Part shown: positions 7,137 through 15,184 of the stretch, in pieces
How positions within the stretch are numbered: the first letter of the stretch is position 1
Layout: each line of letters opens with the position of its first letter
Source: Fen-1058 sp964398185
GTDB lineage: Bacteria > Chloroflexota > Anaerolineae > Fen-1058
Reading direction: 5' to 3'
NCBI GenBank assembly: GCA_964398185.1
Contig: CAYNML010000021.1
Coordinates: 1 to 64,000, forward strand
DNA length: 64,000 nucleotides
Translations under genes and position numbers: made by a program
The notes under the pieces: model-generated
Databases searched by the model: none
The model's input: only the letters and a program-made list of their open reading frames with translations
Told to the model about the DNA's origin: nothing

Positions 7137-8174
7137 ATGGAAGCGACAACGGTTCATGAAGCGGTGCGCGAGCATTACGGCGAACTGGCGCGCACTTCGA
7201 GTTCGTGCTGTGGCAGCAACACGGGCAGCAGCACCTTGTATGATGAGGCCCTGATCCAGGCGGTGCCTTCTGACATCAGCGGCTTTTCGTTGGGCTGCGG
7301 CGATCCGATCACGCTGGCGAAACTGCAGCCGGGCGAGATCGTGCTCGATCTGGGTTCCGGCGGCGGACTCGATTGTTTCCTCGCGGCGAAACAGGTCGGC
7401 GAGACAGGCCGCGTCATCGGCGTGGATATGACGCCCGATATGTTAGCCAAAGCCCGCGCGAATGCGGAACGCTTGAAAGTCAACAACGTCGAATTCCGCG
7501 AAGGCTATCTGGAAGCACTGCCTGTCGAAGATGCCACGGTCGATGTAGTGATCTCCAACTGCGTAATCAACCTCTCGCCCGACAAGCCGCAGGTCTTCCG
7601 CGAAGTGTTTCGTGTGCTGAAGCCCGGCGGGCGTGTGGCCGTGTCCGACATCGTGACGAATGGCACGCTGCCGGAAGCGGTACAGCAGAGCATGGCATCG
7701 TGGGGGGCGTGCGTGGCGGGCGCGCTCGATCAGCGCGATTACGTGAATGGCCTGCGTGCTGCCGGTTTTGTCGATGTGCGGGTGCAGCCCAAGAGCCAGA
7801 CCGATCAGGCGCTGGCTTCATTGCCGATCGGCGTGCCGTTCTCCGCAACAATCACGGCCACCAAACCCAACGGCGCGACACCTCCAGAACTTGAAGTGAT
7901 CCCGCTTGAAGCTGCTCAGGCGCAACCGAGTAAATTCGATCAGCTATTGGGTCAGGTCGATTCACTGGATGCGTTCGACAACGGCTACGATCTGCGCGTC
8001 AAGGACGATGCTGCCACCGTCCGTGCGCTGGTCGCCGAGTTGAGCGCGGCGGCTTCGTGCTGCTCACCGCTGAGTTTCAACGTGGTCGAAGCGGCCGATG
8101 GCGTCCACGTGCGCATCGTCAACCCGGCGGCGAGCCAGCCCGGTGTGGCGAAGGGATCAGGTTGCTGCAATTGA
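7137..8174 (+). CDS. arsM: Arsenite S-adenosylmethionine methyltransferase
   Basis: 345 residues. The Rossmann SAM site is VLDLGSGGGLDCFLA (about 71-85), followed by GVDMTPDML. The family cysteines are visible: SSSCCGSN near residue 23, SNCVINLSPDK (about 142) and SWGACVAG (about 194), which bind As(III) during methylation. A C-terminal domain of about 75 residues ends in a GCCN tail, an extra vicinal Cys pair that could bind arsenic. Shine-Dalgarno CAGGAGAAAT precedes the ATG. The product converts arsenite to methylated, often volatile, species in the cytoplasm. Probably controlled by the ArsR upstream. Confidence 0.95.
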   Translation: MEATTVHEAVREHYGELARTSSSCCGSNTGSSTLYDEALIQAVPSDISGFSLGCGDPITLAKLQPGEIVLDLGSGGGLDCFLAAKQVGETGRVIGVDMTPDMLAKARANAERLKVNNVEFREGYLEALPVEDATVDVVISNCVINLSPDKPQVFREVFRVLKPGGRVAVSDIVTNGTLPEAVQQSMASWGACVAGALDQRDYVNGLRAAGFVDVRVQPKSQTDQALASLPIGVPFSATITATKPNGATPPELEVIPLEAAQAQPSKFDQLLGQVDSLDAFDNGYDLRVKDDAATVRALVAELSAAASCCSPLSFNVVEAADGVHVRIVNPAASQPGVAKGSGCCN

Positions 8175-8188
8175 TTTTTGCGCGCTAC

Positions 8189-8286
8189 GTCTTGCCCGAG
8201 TGCTCTCTGTCGGGCATCCAGTATGACGACAGTGATATCTACGTCAGATGCACTTTAGATTCCCGCTAACAGCGCGCGGGAATGAC
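8189..8286 (+). repeat. REP-like paired-hairpin element, copy 2
   Basis: TTGCCCGA...TCGGGCATCCAG, then GATTCCCGC...GCGCGGGAATGAC. Copy of the family seen at 7029 and 12219, with a slightly longer middle part. It fills the spacer between arsM and the next methyltransferase. Confidence 0.75.
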
Positions 8287-8311
8287 GTGGCGAAATAATT
8301 GGGAGATCACG

Positions 8312-8941
8312 ATGACCAACGCCCCTTCCAACCCCTATTTTGCCGAAGTGGCCGAGCAGTGGGACGAAATCCGCTCGGGCTATTTCACCGAACACATGCG
8401 CGATGCGGCGATCGACAAAGCGCACTTGCCACTCAACGCCATCGTCGCCGATGTGGGTACCGGTACAGGCTTTGTGGCGCGTGGCCTGGTAGAGCGCGCG
8501 AACAAAGTGATCGGGTTTGATGCCAGCCCGGATATGCTGGCCGTGGCGCGGCGCAACCTGGCGCAGTTTGATAACGTGGAGTTCCGCGAAGCGACGGGCG
8601 ATCAACTCCCCGTGTCGGGCGAGATGTTCGACGGGGTGTTCGCCAACATGTATCTGCATCATGCGCCCGATCCGCTGGCGGCGATCAAAGAGATGGCGCG
8701 CACCCTCAAACCCGGCGGCGTGCTGTGCCTCACCGATCTCGACACGCACGATCACGAATGGCAGCGCGAGCAAATGGCGGATTTGTGGTTAGGCTTTGAC
8801 CGCGGTGATATTCGACGTTGGTTCGCGGAAGCGGGACTGCGCGACATCGATGTGGACTGCGCGGAAGGGACGTGCAATGCCTGCGGCCCGGACGGCGAAG
8901 TGAAGCCGCTCAGCATCTTCGTGGCCATCGGGCGGAAGTAA
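8312..8941 (+). CDS. SAM-dependent methyltransferase, class I
   Basis: 209 residues from the ATG at 8312, chosen because GGGAG (8301-8305) is correctly spaced; an upstream ATG at 8282 lies in the REP element. SAM site: IVADVGTGTGFVARGL (about 44-59), GFDASPDMLAVARRN and an LKPGGVL loop. A CNACGPDG motif near the end (about 189-196) is a Cys pair that may bind metal or metalloid. It follows arsM, so a role in arsenic or metalloid methylation is plausible but unproven. Confidence 0.82.
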   Translation: MTNAPSNPYFAEVAEQWDEIRSGYFTEHMRDAAIDKAHLPLNAIVADVGTGTGFVARGLVERANKVIGFDASPDMLAVARRNLAQFDNVEFREATGDQLPVSGEMFDGVFANMYLHHAPDPLAAIKEMARTLKPGGVLCLTDLDTHDHEWQREQMADLWLGFDRGDIRRWFAEAGLRDIDVDCAEGTCNACGPDGEVKPLSIFVAIGRK

Positions 8942-9022
8942 TCGCGGCAAAATCAAATGGCGCCGATCGAGGCGAGATGCCCGATCTGCGCCATTCGTTT
9001 CTTCCTCAATCCGTGGTTGTTC

Positions 9023-9403
9023 TCAGTGCGACATCGCCACCACAAACGCTACCGCGTATTCCTTCTCGTGGGTCAGGCTTACCGACCATTCCGTCAGGCC
9101 AAGTTCCTGCGCGCGCTGCGCGGCCCAGCCGTGCAGATGCACGTGCGGCTTGCCAAAGCGATCGGGCAGAATCTCCACATCGTGGAACTTGACGCCCAGC
9201 GGCGACATGACACGCAAACCAACGCCCAGCGTTTTGCTGACCGCCTCTTTGGCCGCGTAACGCACGGCGAATTCTTCCGCAAAGCCGCGGCACGATCGGA
9301 TTTCGGCGGGCGTGAAGCAGCGATCGAGAATGCGCTGACCGTAACGCTCGATCGCTGTTTTCATGCGCGGGATATGTAGGATATCGACACCGGTGGAAAG
9401 CAT
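9023..9403 (-). CDS. acpS: Holo-[acyl-carrier-protein] synthase
   Basis: 126 residues from the ATG at 9403 (a TTG at 9409 is also in frame). The AcpS signatures are present: TGVDILHIPRM at the N terminus with the Mg-binding Asp, VRYAAKEAVSK in the middle with the Glu, and the C-terminal WSVSLTHEKEYAVAFV. It transfers phosphopantetheine from CoA to the acyl carrier protein for fatty-acid synthesis. No Shine-Dalgarno sequence is visible, because the upstream side is a 7-base repeat tract (9411-9480). Confidence 0.93.
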   Translation of the reverse strand: MLSTGVDILHIPRMKTAIERYGQRILDRCFTPAEIRSCRGFAEEFAVRYAAKEAVSKTLGVGLRVMSPLGVKFHDVEILPDRFGKPHVHLHGWAAQRAQELGLTEWSVSLTHEKEYAVAFVVAMSH

Positions 9404-9410
9404 AGGCAAT

Positions 9411-9480
9411 TAACAATGAACAATGAACAATTAACAATTAACAATGAACAATGAACAATTAACAATGAACAATGAACAAT
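9411..9480. repeat. Heptanucleotide tandem repeat (AACAATK)10
   Basis: Ten nearly perfect 7-base units alternating AACAATG and AACAATT, directly upstream of acpS. The cleanest period-7 tract in the window. Confidence 0.97.
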
Positions 9481-9526
9481 CCCCTGCGCACGGCGGCGGG
9501 GACTTCGTGAACAATGATCGGCGTGA

Positions 9527-9590
9527 ATAACTAACAACCGACGACCAACAACCAACAACTATCAACTAACCACCAGCCACTAACTACCAA
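9527..9590. repeat. Degenerate heptanucleotide repeat (AACCAAC family)
   Basis: About nine units of period 7 (AACTAAC, AACCGAC, GACCAAC, AACCAAC, AACTATC and so on). The right part overlaps the last codons of the M16 gene and contains its stop codon (9580-9582). Confidence 0.85.
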
Positions 9591-10860
9591 TTGGTCCCGC
9601 GACTGCTAACGCAAAATTCTCCGCGTCCAGATACTTCTGCGCGGCGGCCTGCACACTGGCCGCGTTGATGGCGTTGATGCGATCAGGGTAGTTGACGAGA
9701 TAATCGAGGCCGAGGCCGTACAGTTCCATATCCAGGATGATGCCGGCCACGCCGTCGTTGGTCTCCAGCCCGATCGGCATCGAACCGATCATGTAGGACT
9801 TGTTGTCCTTCAGTTCGGTGGGCGTGACCTTCGTCTCGATCATGCGTTTGATCTCGGCTTGAATCAACGGGATGGCTTTATCGACGTTGGCCGGATCGAC
9901 ACCCGCCACGGCCTGCCACGCGCCGGGGCCAAGACCGCCTTCGAGTTGGCTGTACGAGTAGTAGGCCAGGCCGCCTTTTTCGCGGACGCGCGCGCCCAGG
10001 CGGCCATACAAGCCGAACACGCCGAGGATCGAATTCGCCATGCGCGCGTCGAGGTAGTCGGGAGCCGATCGGGCGGGGCCGACAAAGCCCAGCACCAGAT
10101 CGGACTGCGACTTGCCGGGAATATCCACACGCTGCTCGCGCCGTTCGGTCAAGCGCGGCGCAGACGGCGGCGATCCGCGATCGACCTGTGCGCCGATCCA
10201 TGCGCCAAACTTGTCTTCCCAAATCTGCAACGCGTCTGCGGCTTTCACCGCACCGACGATGGACACGATCAAGCCGTTGGCCCCGTAGGCCGATCGGTAG
10301 TAATTGACCAACTCGTCGCGCGTGATGGCGGCGATGGTTTCGGTGTAACCCTGCACGCTGCGATGATACGGATGATCGGCGGGATACAGCAATTCGCGGA
10401 AGGTGAGGCCCGCCATGCGCCGCGTGTTGTTGGCGCGCTCTTGCAGATCGGTCAACGTTTCGCCGCGCTGCTTTTCCATCTCGCTGTCGACAAAGGCCGG
10501 ATGCTGCAAGACATCGGCCAGGATGTCGGCCACCAGCGGCAGATCTTCGGCCAGCGACTTGGCGCCGAACGAGGTGACGTTGATGCCGGAGCTCACATCC
10601 ACCGTCGCGCCCACCGCTTCGATCGCTTCGTAGATCTGCGCGAAGGTGCGGCGTTCCGTGCCGCGCATGACCATGTTGGCGGTGAACGCGCTGACGCCTT
10701 CCTTCCCGATCGGATCGTCAGCGGCCCCGGCGCGCACCAGGCCATCGATGACGACCGACGGGCTGGAGAAATTTTCTTTCACCAGCACCGTCATGCCGTT
10801 GGCATACTCTTTGCGCACGATGTTGTGCGAACCGGGGATGTTTGCTTTATCTAGGGGCAT
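9580..10860 (-). CDS. M16-family peptidase-like protein, probably non-catalytic subunit
   Basis: 426 residues from the ATG at 10860 (GAGGAA Shine-Dalgarno just upstream, 7-base spacer to the previous gene). It has the two-domain M16 fold: NGMTVLVKENFSSPSVVIDG, then EGVSAFTANMVMRGT, where a peptidase would have the zinc motif HxxEH; that motif is missing. The C-terminal half has R/Y-type residues near ARVREKGGLAYYSYSQLEGG, which in M16 partners help bind substrate. With the upstream gene, which keeps HxxEH, it should form an alpha/beta heterodimer like mitochondrial processing peptidase. Its stop codon lies inside a heptad repeat. Confidence 0.88.
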   Translation of the reverse strand: MPLDKANIPGSHNIVRKEYANGMTVLVKENFSSPSVVIDGLVRAGAADDPIGKEGVSAFTANMVMRGTERRTFAQIYEAIEAVGATVDVSSGINVTSFGAKSLAEDLPLVADILADVLQHPAFVDSEMEKQRGETLTDLQERANNTRRMAGLTFRELLYPADHPYHRSVQGYTETIAAITRDELVNYYRSAYGANGLIVSIVGAVKAADALQIWEDKFGAWIGAQVDRGSPPSAPRLTERREQRVDIPGKSQSDLVLGFVGPARSAPDYLDARMANSILGVFGLYGRLGARVREKGGLAYYSYSQLEGGLGPGAWQAVAGVDPANVDKAIPLIQAEIKRMIETKVTPTELKDNKSYMIGSMPIGLETNDGVAGIILDMELYGLGLDYLVNYPDRINAINAASVQAAAQKYLDAENFALAVAGPIGS

Positions 10861-10867
10861 GAGTTCC

Positions 10868-12190
10868 TCACTTGGGCAAGTACTGACCCACCACGCGATT
10901 GCCGCGCCGCAGAACTTTGTGCGCCACACGCTGCACATCGGCCACCGTTACCGCGGCCAACCGATCGAGATACGTCTCGAACCATTTGAAATCGGCGAAG
11001 ATTTCACTCCAGCCGTACCAGAACCCTTGATTGGTCACCGATTCACTGCCGTAGGCGAATGAGGCGCGCGCTTGCTTGATGGCTTTCGTCAGTTCGGTTT
11101 CCTGCACGGGTTCGTTCACCATCCGATCGATCTCGGCGTCGAACGCGGCTTCCACTTCCTGCGGTGTATGACCTTGCCGCACGGTGGCGCTGAGGCCGTA
11201 GAGATACGGAGCCATCGTCGGGATGCAGCTGCCGCCCACGTCGGTGGCGAGCTCGGTTTCGACCAGCGCCTTATACAAACGCGACGAGGCATTGGTCGTG
11301 CCGCCGCCGAAGATCGACAACGACGACGCGCCCGCGAGGATCGCATCCAGCGCCACCATCGCCGGAAAGTCCGGGTCTTTGGCGGCCGGGGCGTGATAGG
11401 CGATTTCGACATACGACGTGGCGCCCGGGCCTTCCACGCTGACGCGTCGTTCGCCGCGCTGTTCCGGCTCTACGGCGGTATTGGCCGGAATCGCCGGGCC
11501 GCGCTTGATCTTGCCGAAGGATTGCTCGATCTTCTTCAGCATCTCCTGCGCATCGAACGCGCCGACGGCCACCGCCACCGCGTTGTTGGGCGCATAATAG
11601 GTGCGATAGTGCGTGTACAGATCATCGCGCGTCATGGTCTGCAGATCGCACAGGTGGCCGATGGTTTCGTGTCCATAGCCATGTGCGCGAAACGCCGCGG
11701 CTTGCACTTCTTCGCTCAGCAGGTGGCGTGGATTGTTCTCGCCGCCTTGCTTCTCGCTGATGATGACGGTGCGCTCGGAGGACACATCGCGCGGGCGGAA
11801 GGGGGCGTTCACCATCCGATCGGCTTCCAGCGCCAATGCCAGATCGATCTTTTCGGCGGGCAGCGTTTCGAAGTAGGTGGTGAAGTCCAGCCACGTGAAG
11901 CCGTTCCACTGGCCGCCTTCGCGCGAGATCACCTGATCGGCTTTGCGGCCGGGGAACTTGTCGGTGCCTTTGAACAGCATGTGCTCGACCCAGTGGCTGA
12001 TGCCGGTGATGCCGGTGCGTTCGCGCCCCGACCCGACGCGATACCACACCCAGAAGGTGGCGACGGGCGCGTTGTGATTTTCTTTCAGCACCACGGTCAG
12101 GCCGTTGGGCAGCACCGTCTTCAAGACGCCGTTGTGCGCCAGGGTCTTCGGGCGCTTGGTGGCCGATCGGCGGGTGGTGGTCTTGGGCAT
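10868..12190 (-). CDS. M16-family zinc metallopeptidase, catalytic subunit
   Basis: 440 residues. The inverted zinc motif HxxEH is seen as ISHWVEHMLFKGT (about 66-78), with a downstream Glu in the EADRM region. The N terminus PNGLTVVLKENHNAPVATFWVWYRVGS is typical of the pitrilysin/processing peptidase family. It cleaves peptides in a closed chamber with its partner encoded 7 bases downstream. No signal peptide is seen; the Arg/Lys-rich N terminus suggests a cytoplasmic or membrane-associated form. The upstream spacer holds a REP-like element and a heptad tract. Confidence 0.92.
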   Translation of the reverse strand: MPKTTTRRSATKRPKTLAHNGVLKTVLPNGLTVVLKENHNAPVATFWVWYRVGSGRERTGITGISHWVEHMLFKGTDKFPGRKADQVISREGGQWNGFTWLDFTTYFETLPAEKIDLALALEADRMVNAPFRPRDVSSERTVIISEKQGGENNPRHLLSEEVQAAAFRAHGYGHETIGHLCDLQTMTRDDLYTHYRTYYAPNNAVAVAVGAFDAQEMLKKIEQSFGKIKRGPAIPANTAVEPEQRGERRVSVEGPGATSYVEIAYHAPAAKDPDFPAMVALDAILAGASSLSIFGGGTTNASSRLYKALVETELATDVGGSCIPTMAPYLYGLSATVRQGHTPQEVEAAFDAEIDRMVNEPVQETELTKAIKQARASFAYGSESVTNQGFWYGWSEIFADFKWFETYLDRLAAVTVADVQRVAHKVLRRGNRVVGQYLPK

Positions 12191-12218
12191 GTGATCTCCT
12201 TCACTGTACTATTGAACA

Positions 12219-12295
12219 GTCATGCCCGAGTGATTCTGTCGGGCATCCAGCCAGGTCATGCTTCTGGATTCCCGCTTAAAACGCGCGGGAATGAC
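12219..12295 (+). repeat. REP-like paired-hairpin element, copy 3
   Basis: GTCATGCCCGAG...TCGGGCATCCAG, then CTGGATTCCCGC...GCGCGGGAATGAC. The most complete copy of the family (also 7029, 8189). Confidence 0.8.
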
Positions 12296-12328
12296 GGCTG
12301 AACAGTAATCCTTATCTTGGCTAATAAG

Positions 12329-12413
12329 TGATGCGTGATACGTGCTTCGTGAATCAACTTCACGCCTCACGCACCACGCATCACGTTGTACGTTTTACGC
12401 AGTACGCACTACC
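12329..12413. repeat. Degenerate heptanucleotide repeat (GTGATRC / CACGCAY / TACGCAC)
   Basis: Roughly twelve 7-base units: GTGATGC, GTGATAC, GTGCTTC, then the complementary sense CACGCCT, CACGCAC, CACGCAT, then TACGTTT, TACGCAG, TACGCAC. The last unit contains the ugd stop codon (12409-12411). The change of sense makes part of it able to fold. Confidence 0.8.
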
Positions 12414-13737
12414 GATAATTATACCCTCTCCCGATGCCCCGGTAACTGAAGCCCATGTCGGCCATCAGGTCCGGCTCGTAGACGTTGCGCGCGTCCACCA
12501 TGATGGGGCTCTTCATGAGATTCTTCAAGCGGCGCAGGTCGAGCTGCTTGAATTCGTTCCACTCCGTCATCAGCACCACCGCGTCACAACCCGCGCCGCA
12601 CTCGTAGGGATTCACGGTGAGCTCTAGGTTGGGCTTGATCTGGCGCGCGACCTGCATCGCCACCGGATCGTAAGCCTGCACCTTGCCGCCGTCCGCTTCG
12701 ATCAGATCGATCACTTCCAGCGCCGGCGCGTCGCGCATGTCGTCGGTGTTGGGCTTGAAGGCCAGCCCCAGAATGCCGATCTTCTTGCCTTCCAGGCTGC
12801 CGCCCAGCAGTTCGCGCAGCTTGTCCACGGTCTGCTTGCGCCGATCGGCATTGATGTCCATCACGGCCTGAATGAGCTGCGGGTGACGTCCGCGCTCTTT
12901 GGCCATGTGCGCCAGCGCCAGCACGTCCTTGGGGAAGCACGATCCGCCGTAGCCGATGCCGGCGTCGAGGAAGGCGCGGCCAATGCGCTTGTCGTAGCCC
13001 ATGCCCGTCGCTACTTCCTTCACGTCTGCGCCCAGCGCCTCGCAGATGTTGGCGATCTCGTTGATGAAGCTGATCTTGGTGGCGAGGAAGGCGTTGGACG
13101 CATACTTGATCATCTCGGCGGTGCGCAGATCGGTGATCATGATCGTGGCGCGCACGGGCAGATACAACTGCGCCACCTTCTCGGCCGCTTCGCGCTCGAG
13201 CGAGCCAAGCACGATCCGATCGGGATACATGAAGTCGTAAAGGGCATTGCCTTCGCGCAGGAATTCGGGATTCGACACGACGTTGAACTTGATGGGCCGC
13301 GTCTGCTTGGACTTGATGATGTCAGCCGTCCAGTCGCCCGTGCCCACCGGCACCGTCGATTTGTTGACGACGATCAGCGGATGATCCATCACTTCGGCGA
13401 TCGATTCGGCGGCGCGGCGCACGTAGTCCAGATCGGCCTTGCCGTCCACTGCGCTGGGCGTGCCCACGGCGATGAAGACGTATTCAGCGGCCAGATCGGG
13501 GCTGCGGCCATTGACGGCCAGGGCGTAGTCGGTGGTGAAGGACAGGCGGCCGGCGCTGACGTTGCGGCGCACCACTTCTTCCAGACCCGGTTCGTAGATG
13601 GGCAGGATGCCCTTGTTGAGATTGGCGATGCGTTCTTCGTTCACGTCCAGGCAGACGACCCGGTGACCCAGATCGGCCAGGCAGGTGCCGGTCACCAGGC
13701 CGACGTAGCCGACGCCAATCACGGCGATGTTTTTCAT
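12409..13737 (-). CDS. ugd: UDP-glucose 6-dehydrogenase
   Basis: 442 residues from the ATG at 13737; a longer frame upstream lacks family sequence. NAD site IAVIGVGYVGLVTGTCLA (about 3-20), the lid motif NKSTVPVGTGDW, and the catalytic Cys in GIGYGGSCFPKDVLAL (about 258). It oxidises UDP-glucose to UDP-glucuronate, a precursor for acidic polysaccharides. It precedes no other sugar gene, but a YbhN-like membrane protein and a flavin oxidoreductase lie upstream, and a large glycan cluster is in the same window. Confidence 0.96.
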   Translation of the reverse strand: MKNIAVIGVGYVGLVTGTCLADLGHRVVCLDVNEERIANLNKGILPIYEPGLEEVVRRNVSAGRLSFTTDYALAVNGRSPDLAAEYVFIAVGTPSAVDGKADLDYVRRAAESIAEVMDHPLIVVNKSTVPVGTGDWTADIIKSKQTRPIKFNVVSNPEFLREGNALYDFMYPDRIVLGSLEREAAEKVAQLYLPVRATIMITDLRTAEMIKYASNAFLATKISFINEIANICEALGADVKEVATGMGYDKRIGRAFLDAGIGYGGSCFPKDVLALAHMAKERGRHPQLIQAVMDINADRRKQTVDKLRELLGGSLEGKKIGILGLAFKPNTDDMRDAPALEVIDLIEADGGKVQAYDPVAMQVARQIKPNLELTVNPYECGAGCDAVVLMTEWNEFKQLDLRRLKNLMKSPIMVDARNVYEPDLMADMGFSYRGIGRGYNYR

Positions 13738-13816
13738 GGTGTAGTTCCTTTCCTTCCAGTGTTTTACAGGTTTGCGCCGGGGCTGATTCCGGCGGTGAGC
13801 GACTGACGTTTGGATT

Positions 13817-15184
13817 CTACCGTTGATCGAGATCACTCGCCATGAGCCGGGCTGTGCGTCGGCCAATCTCCACGGCGTAGTTGGTGCCGCGATCCCACGG
13901 GTAGACGTGCGACATCGAAGCGAAATATAAGCCTTGCAGCGGCGTGCGAAGGTCCGGGATGTTGCGCGAATGATTGATCGGCGGCACCGGCTGCGCGTAG
14001 GTTTCACGGAACAGCCAGACTTTCTTGATCCACGATCGATCGAACTGGGGATTGAAGCGCGGCAGGGCCGCCGCATACCGCTCGAGCAGTTCACCTTCTG
14101 TGAGCGCGAAGTATTCGTGATCGGGCGGGAGGTAATCGCCGCAGTAGATCAAGTGATCGCCGCCGAAGTGAGCGGGTGAGACGAAGTTGGTGTGCTCGCA
14201 CATCGCCAGGAAGGGAAAGCCCGCTTCCTTGGGCAGGTTATGCCAGTAGTAGCCCTTTGCGCTAAGCTGTTGTGTGAGCGACAGGACCATCACCACTGCG
14301 CCCATCGATTTGAGACCGTTGAGCTGAGAGAGGTAATCGGTTGGTAATGAGGGCGTAAGGCGCGTCATCAACCGCGGCGATGTTGTCGAGAGCACGGCAT
14401 CGTAATCGACCGCGCCCTGCGGCGTGTGCAGCGTAAAGCCGCCGCCTTCTTTGAGCGCAATCTCGCGCACGGCCGTGCCGAGGTGCAGCGCCGCGCCGCG
14501 CTGCTGCACGGCGGCGGCCAGCGTATTGAAGAAGGCCTGAAAGCCGCCGACGAACGTGCCGAGGCGCGTGGTGCGCGAATGCAACCGCGCCCAGAACCAG
14601 GCCATGTTCACTTCGCGATAATGCTCGTCGCCGAACTTGCCCACCAACAGCGGTTTCCACATGGATTCATACACGCGGCTGCCCATGCGCCGCTTGAGCC
14701 ACTCATCTGCTGTGACCTTCTCCAGGGCTTTCCAGTTGCGGCTGAGTTTTAGATACGCCCCGGCCAGCCCGAAGCGCGCCACATCGATCAAATTGAAGTG
14801 CCGCAGCAGGAACAGCGGCATGTTGGTGAACATCGAATCGAACGGATGGAATTGGCCTTGGTAATAGATGGCCGTGATCGGGCGCGGGAACAGCACTTTG
14901 TCGCGCGCGCCGATCTCGTCGATGAGCCCCAGCACGTCTTTGTCGGACTGGAACCAGTGATGGTAGAACTTCTCCATCGTCCAGTCCCAATGAGGTTCCT
15001 TGAACCCGGCGGCCAGCCCGCCGGTGTGGGGCGCGGCTTCGTAGATGGTGACTTGATGTCCGAGGCCGGCGAGATCGTAAGCGGCGGATAGGCCGGCGGC
15101 GCCGGCGCCGATGATGGCGATGTTGCGCTTGGCGATGTTGCGCTTGGCGCTGTTGCGCTTGGCGCTGTTGCGTGCGATGCTCAT
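13817..15184 (-). CDS. FAD-dependent NAD(P)-binding oxidoreductase (amine-oxidase/UDP-galactopyranose-mutase-like)
   Basis: 455 residues. A dinucleotide-binding motif IAIIGAGAAGLSAAYDLAGL lies at about 23-42, then YEAAPHTGGLAAGF and a C-terminal FAD segment GLYFASMSHVYPWDRGTNYAVEIG. Such proteins resemble protoporphyrinogen oxidase and UDP-galactopyranose mutase; the substrate is not identified. The N terminus before the motif is a Lys/Arg/Asn-rich repeat made by a 15-base tandem repeat, so the native start may be further in. The ATG overlaps the stop of the upstream YbhN-like gene (ATGA), so the two are coupled. Confidence 0.82.
   Translation of the reverse strand: MSIARNSAKRNSAKRNIAKRNIAIIGAGAAGLSAAYDLAGLGHQVTIYEAAPHTGGLAAGFKEPHWDWTMEKFYHHWFQSDKDVLGLIDEIGARDKVLFPRPITAIYYQGQFHPFDSMFTNMPLFLLRHFNLIDVARFGLAGAYLKLSRNWKALEKVTADEWLKRRMGSRVYESMWKPLLVGKFGDEHYREVNMAWFWARLHSRTTRLGTFVGGFQAFFNTLAAAVQQRGAALHLGTAVREIALKEGGGFTLHTPQGAVDYDAVLSTTSPRLMTRLTPSLPTDYLSQLNGLKSMGAVVMVLSLTQQLSAKGYYWHNLPKEAGFPFLAMCEHTNFVSPAHFGGDHLIYCGDYLPPDHEYFALTEGELLERYAAALPRFNPQFDRSWIKKVWLFRETYAQPVPPINHSRNIPDLRTPLQGLYFASMSHVYPWDRGTNYAVEIGRRTARLMASDLDQR
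15121..15172. repeat. 15-base tandem repeat at the 5' end of a coding sequence
   Basis: Three and a half units of TGTTGCGCTTGGCG[A/C] encode AKRNS/AKRNI repeats at the N terminus of the flavin oxidoreductase. Confidence 0.9.

Noticed and set aside
7029..12295. REP-like elements as insertion sequences
   Set aside because: They are under 100 bases, carry no transposase and show no clear target duplication.
13738..14094. 119-residue N-terminal extension of UDP-glucose dehydrogenase
   Set aside because: The extension overlaps the neighbouring gene in another frame and lacks family sequence; MKNIAVIGVGYVG at 13737 is the natural start.
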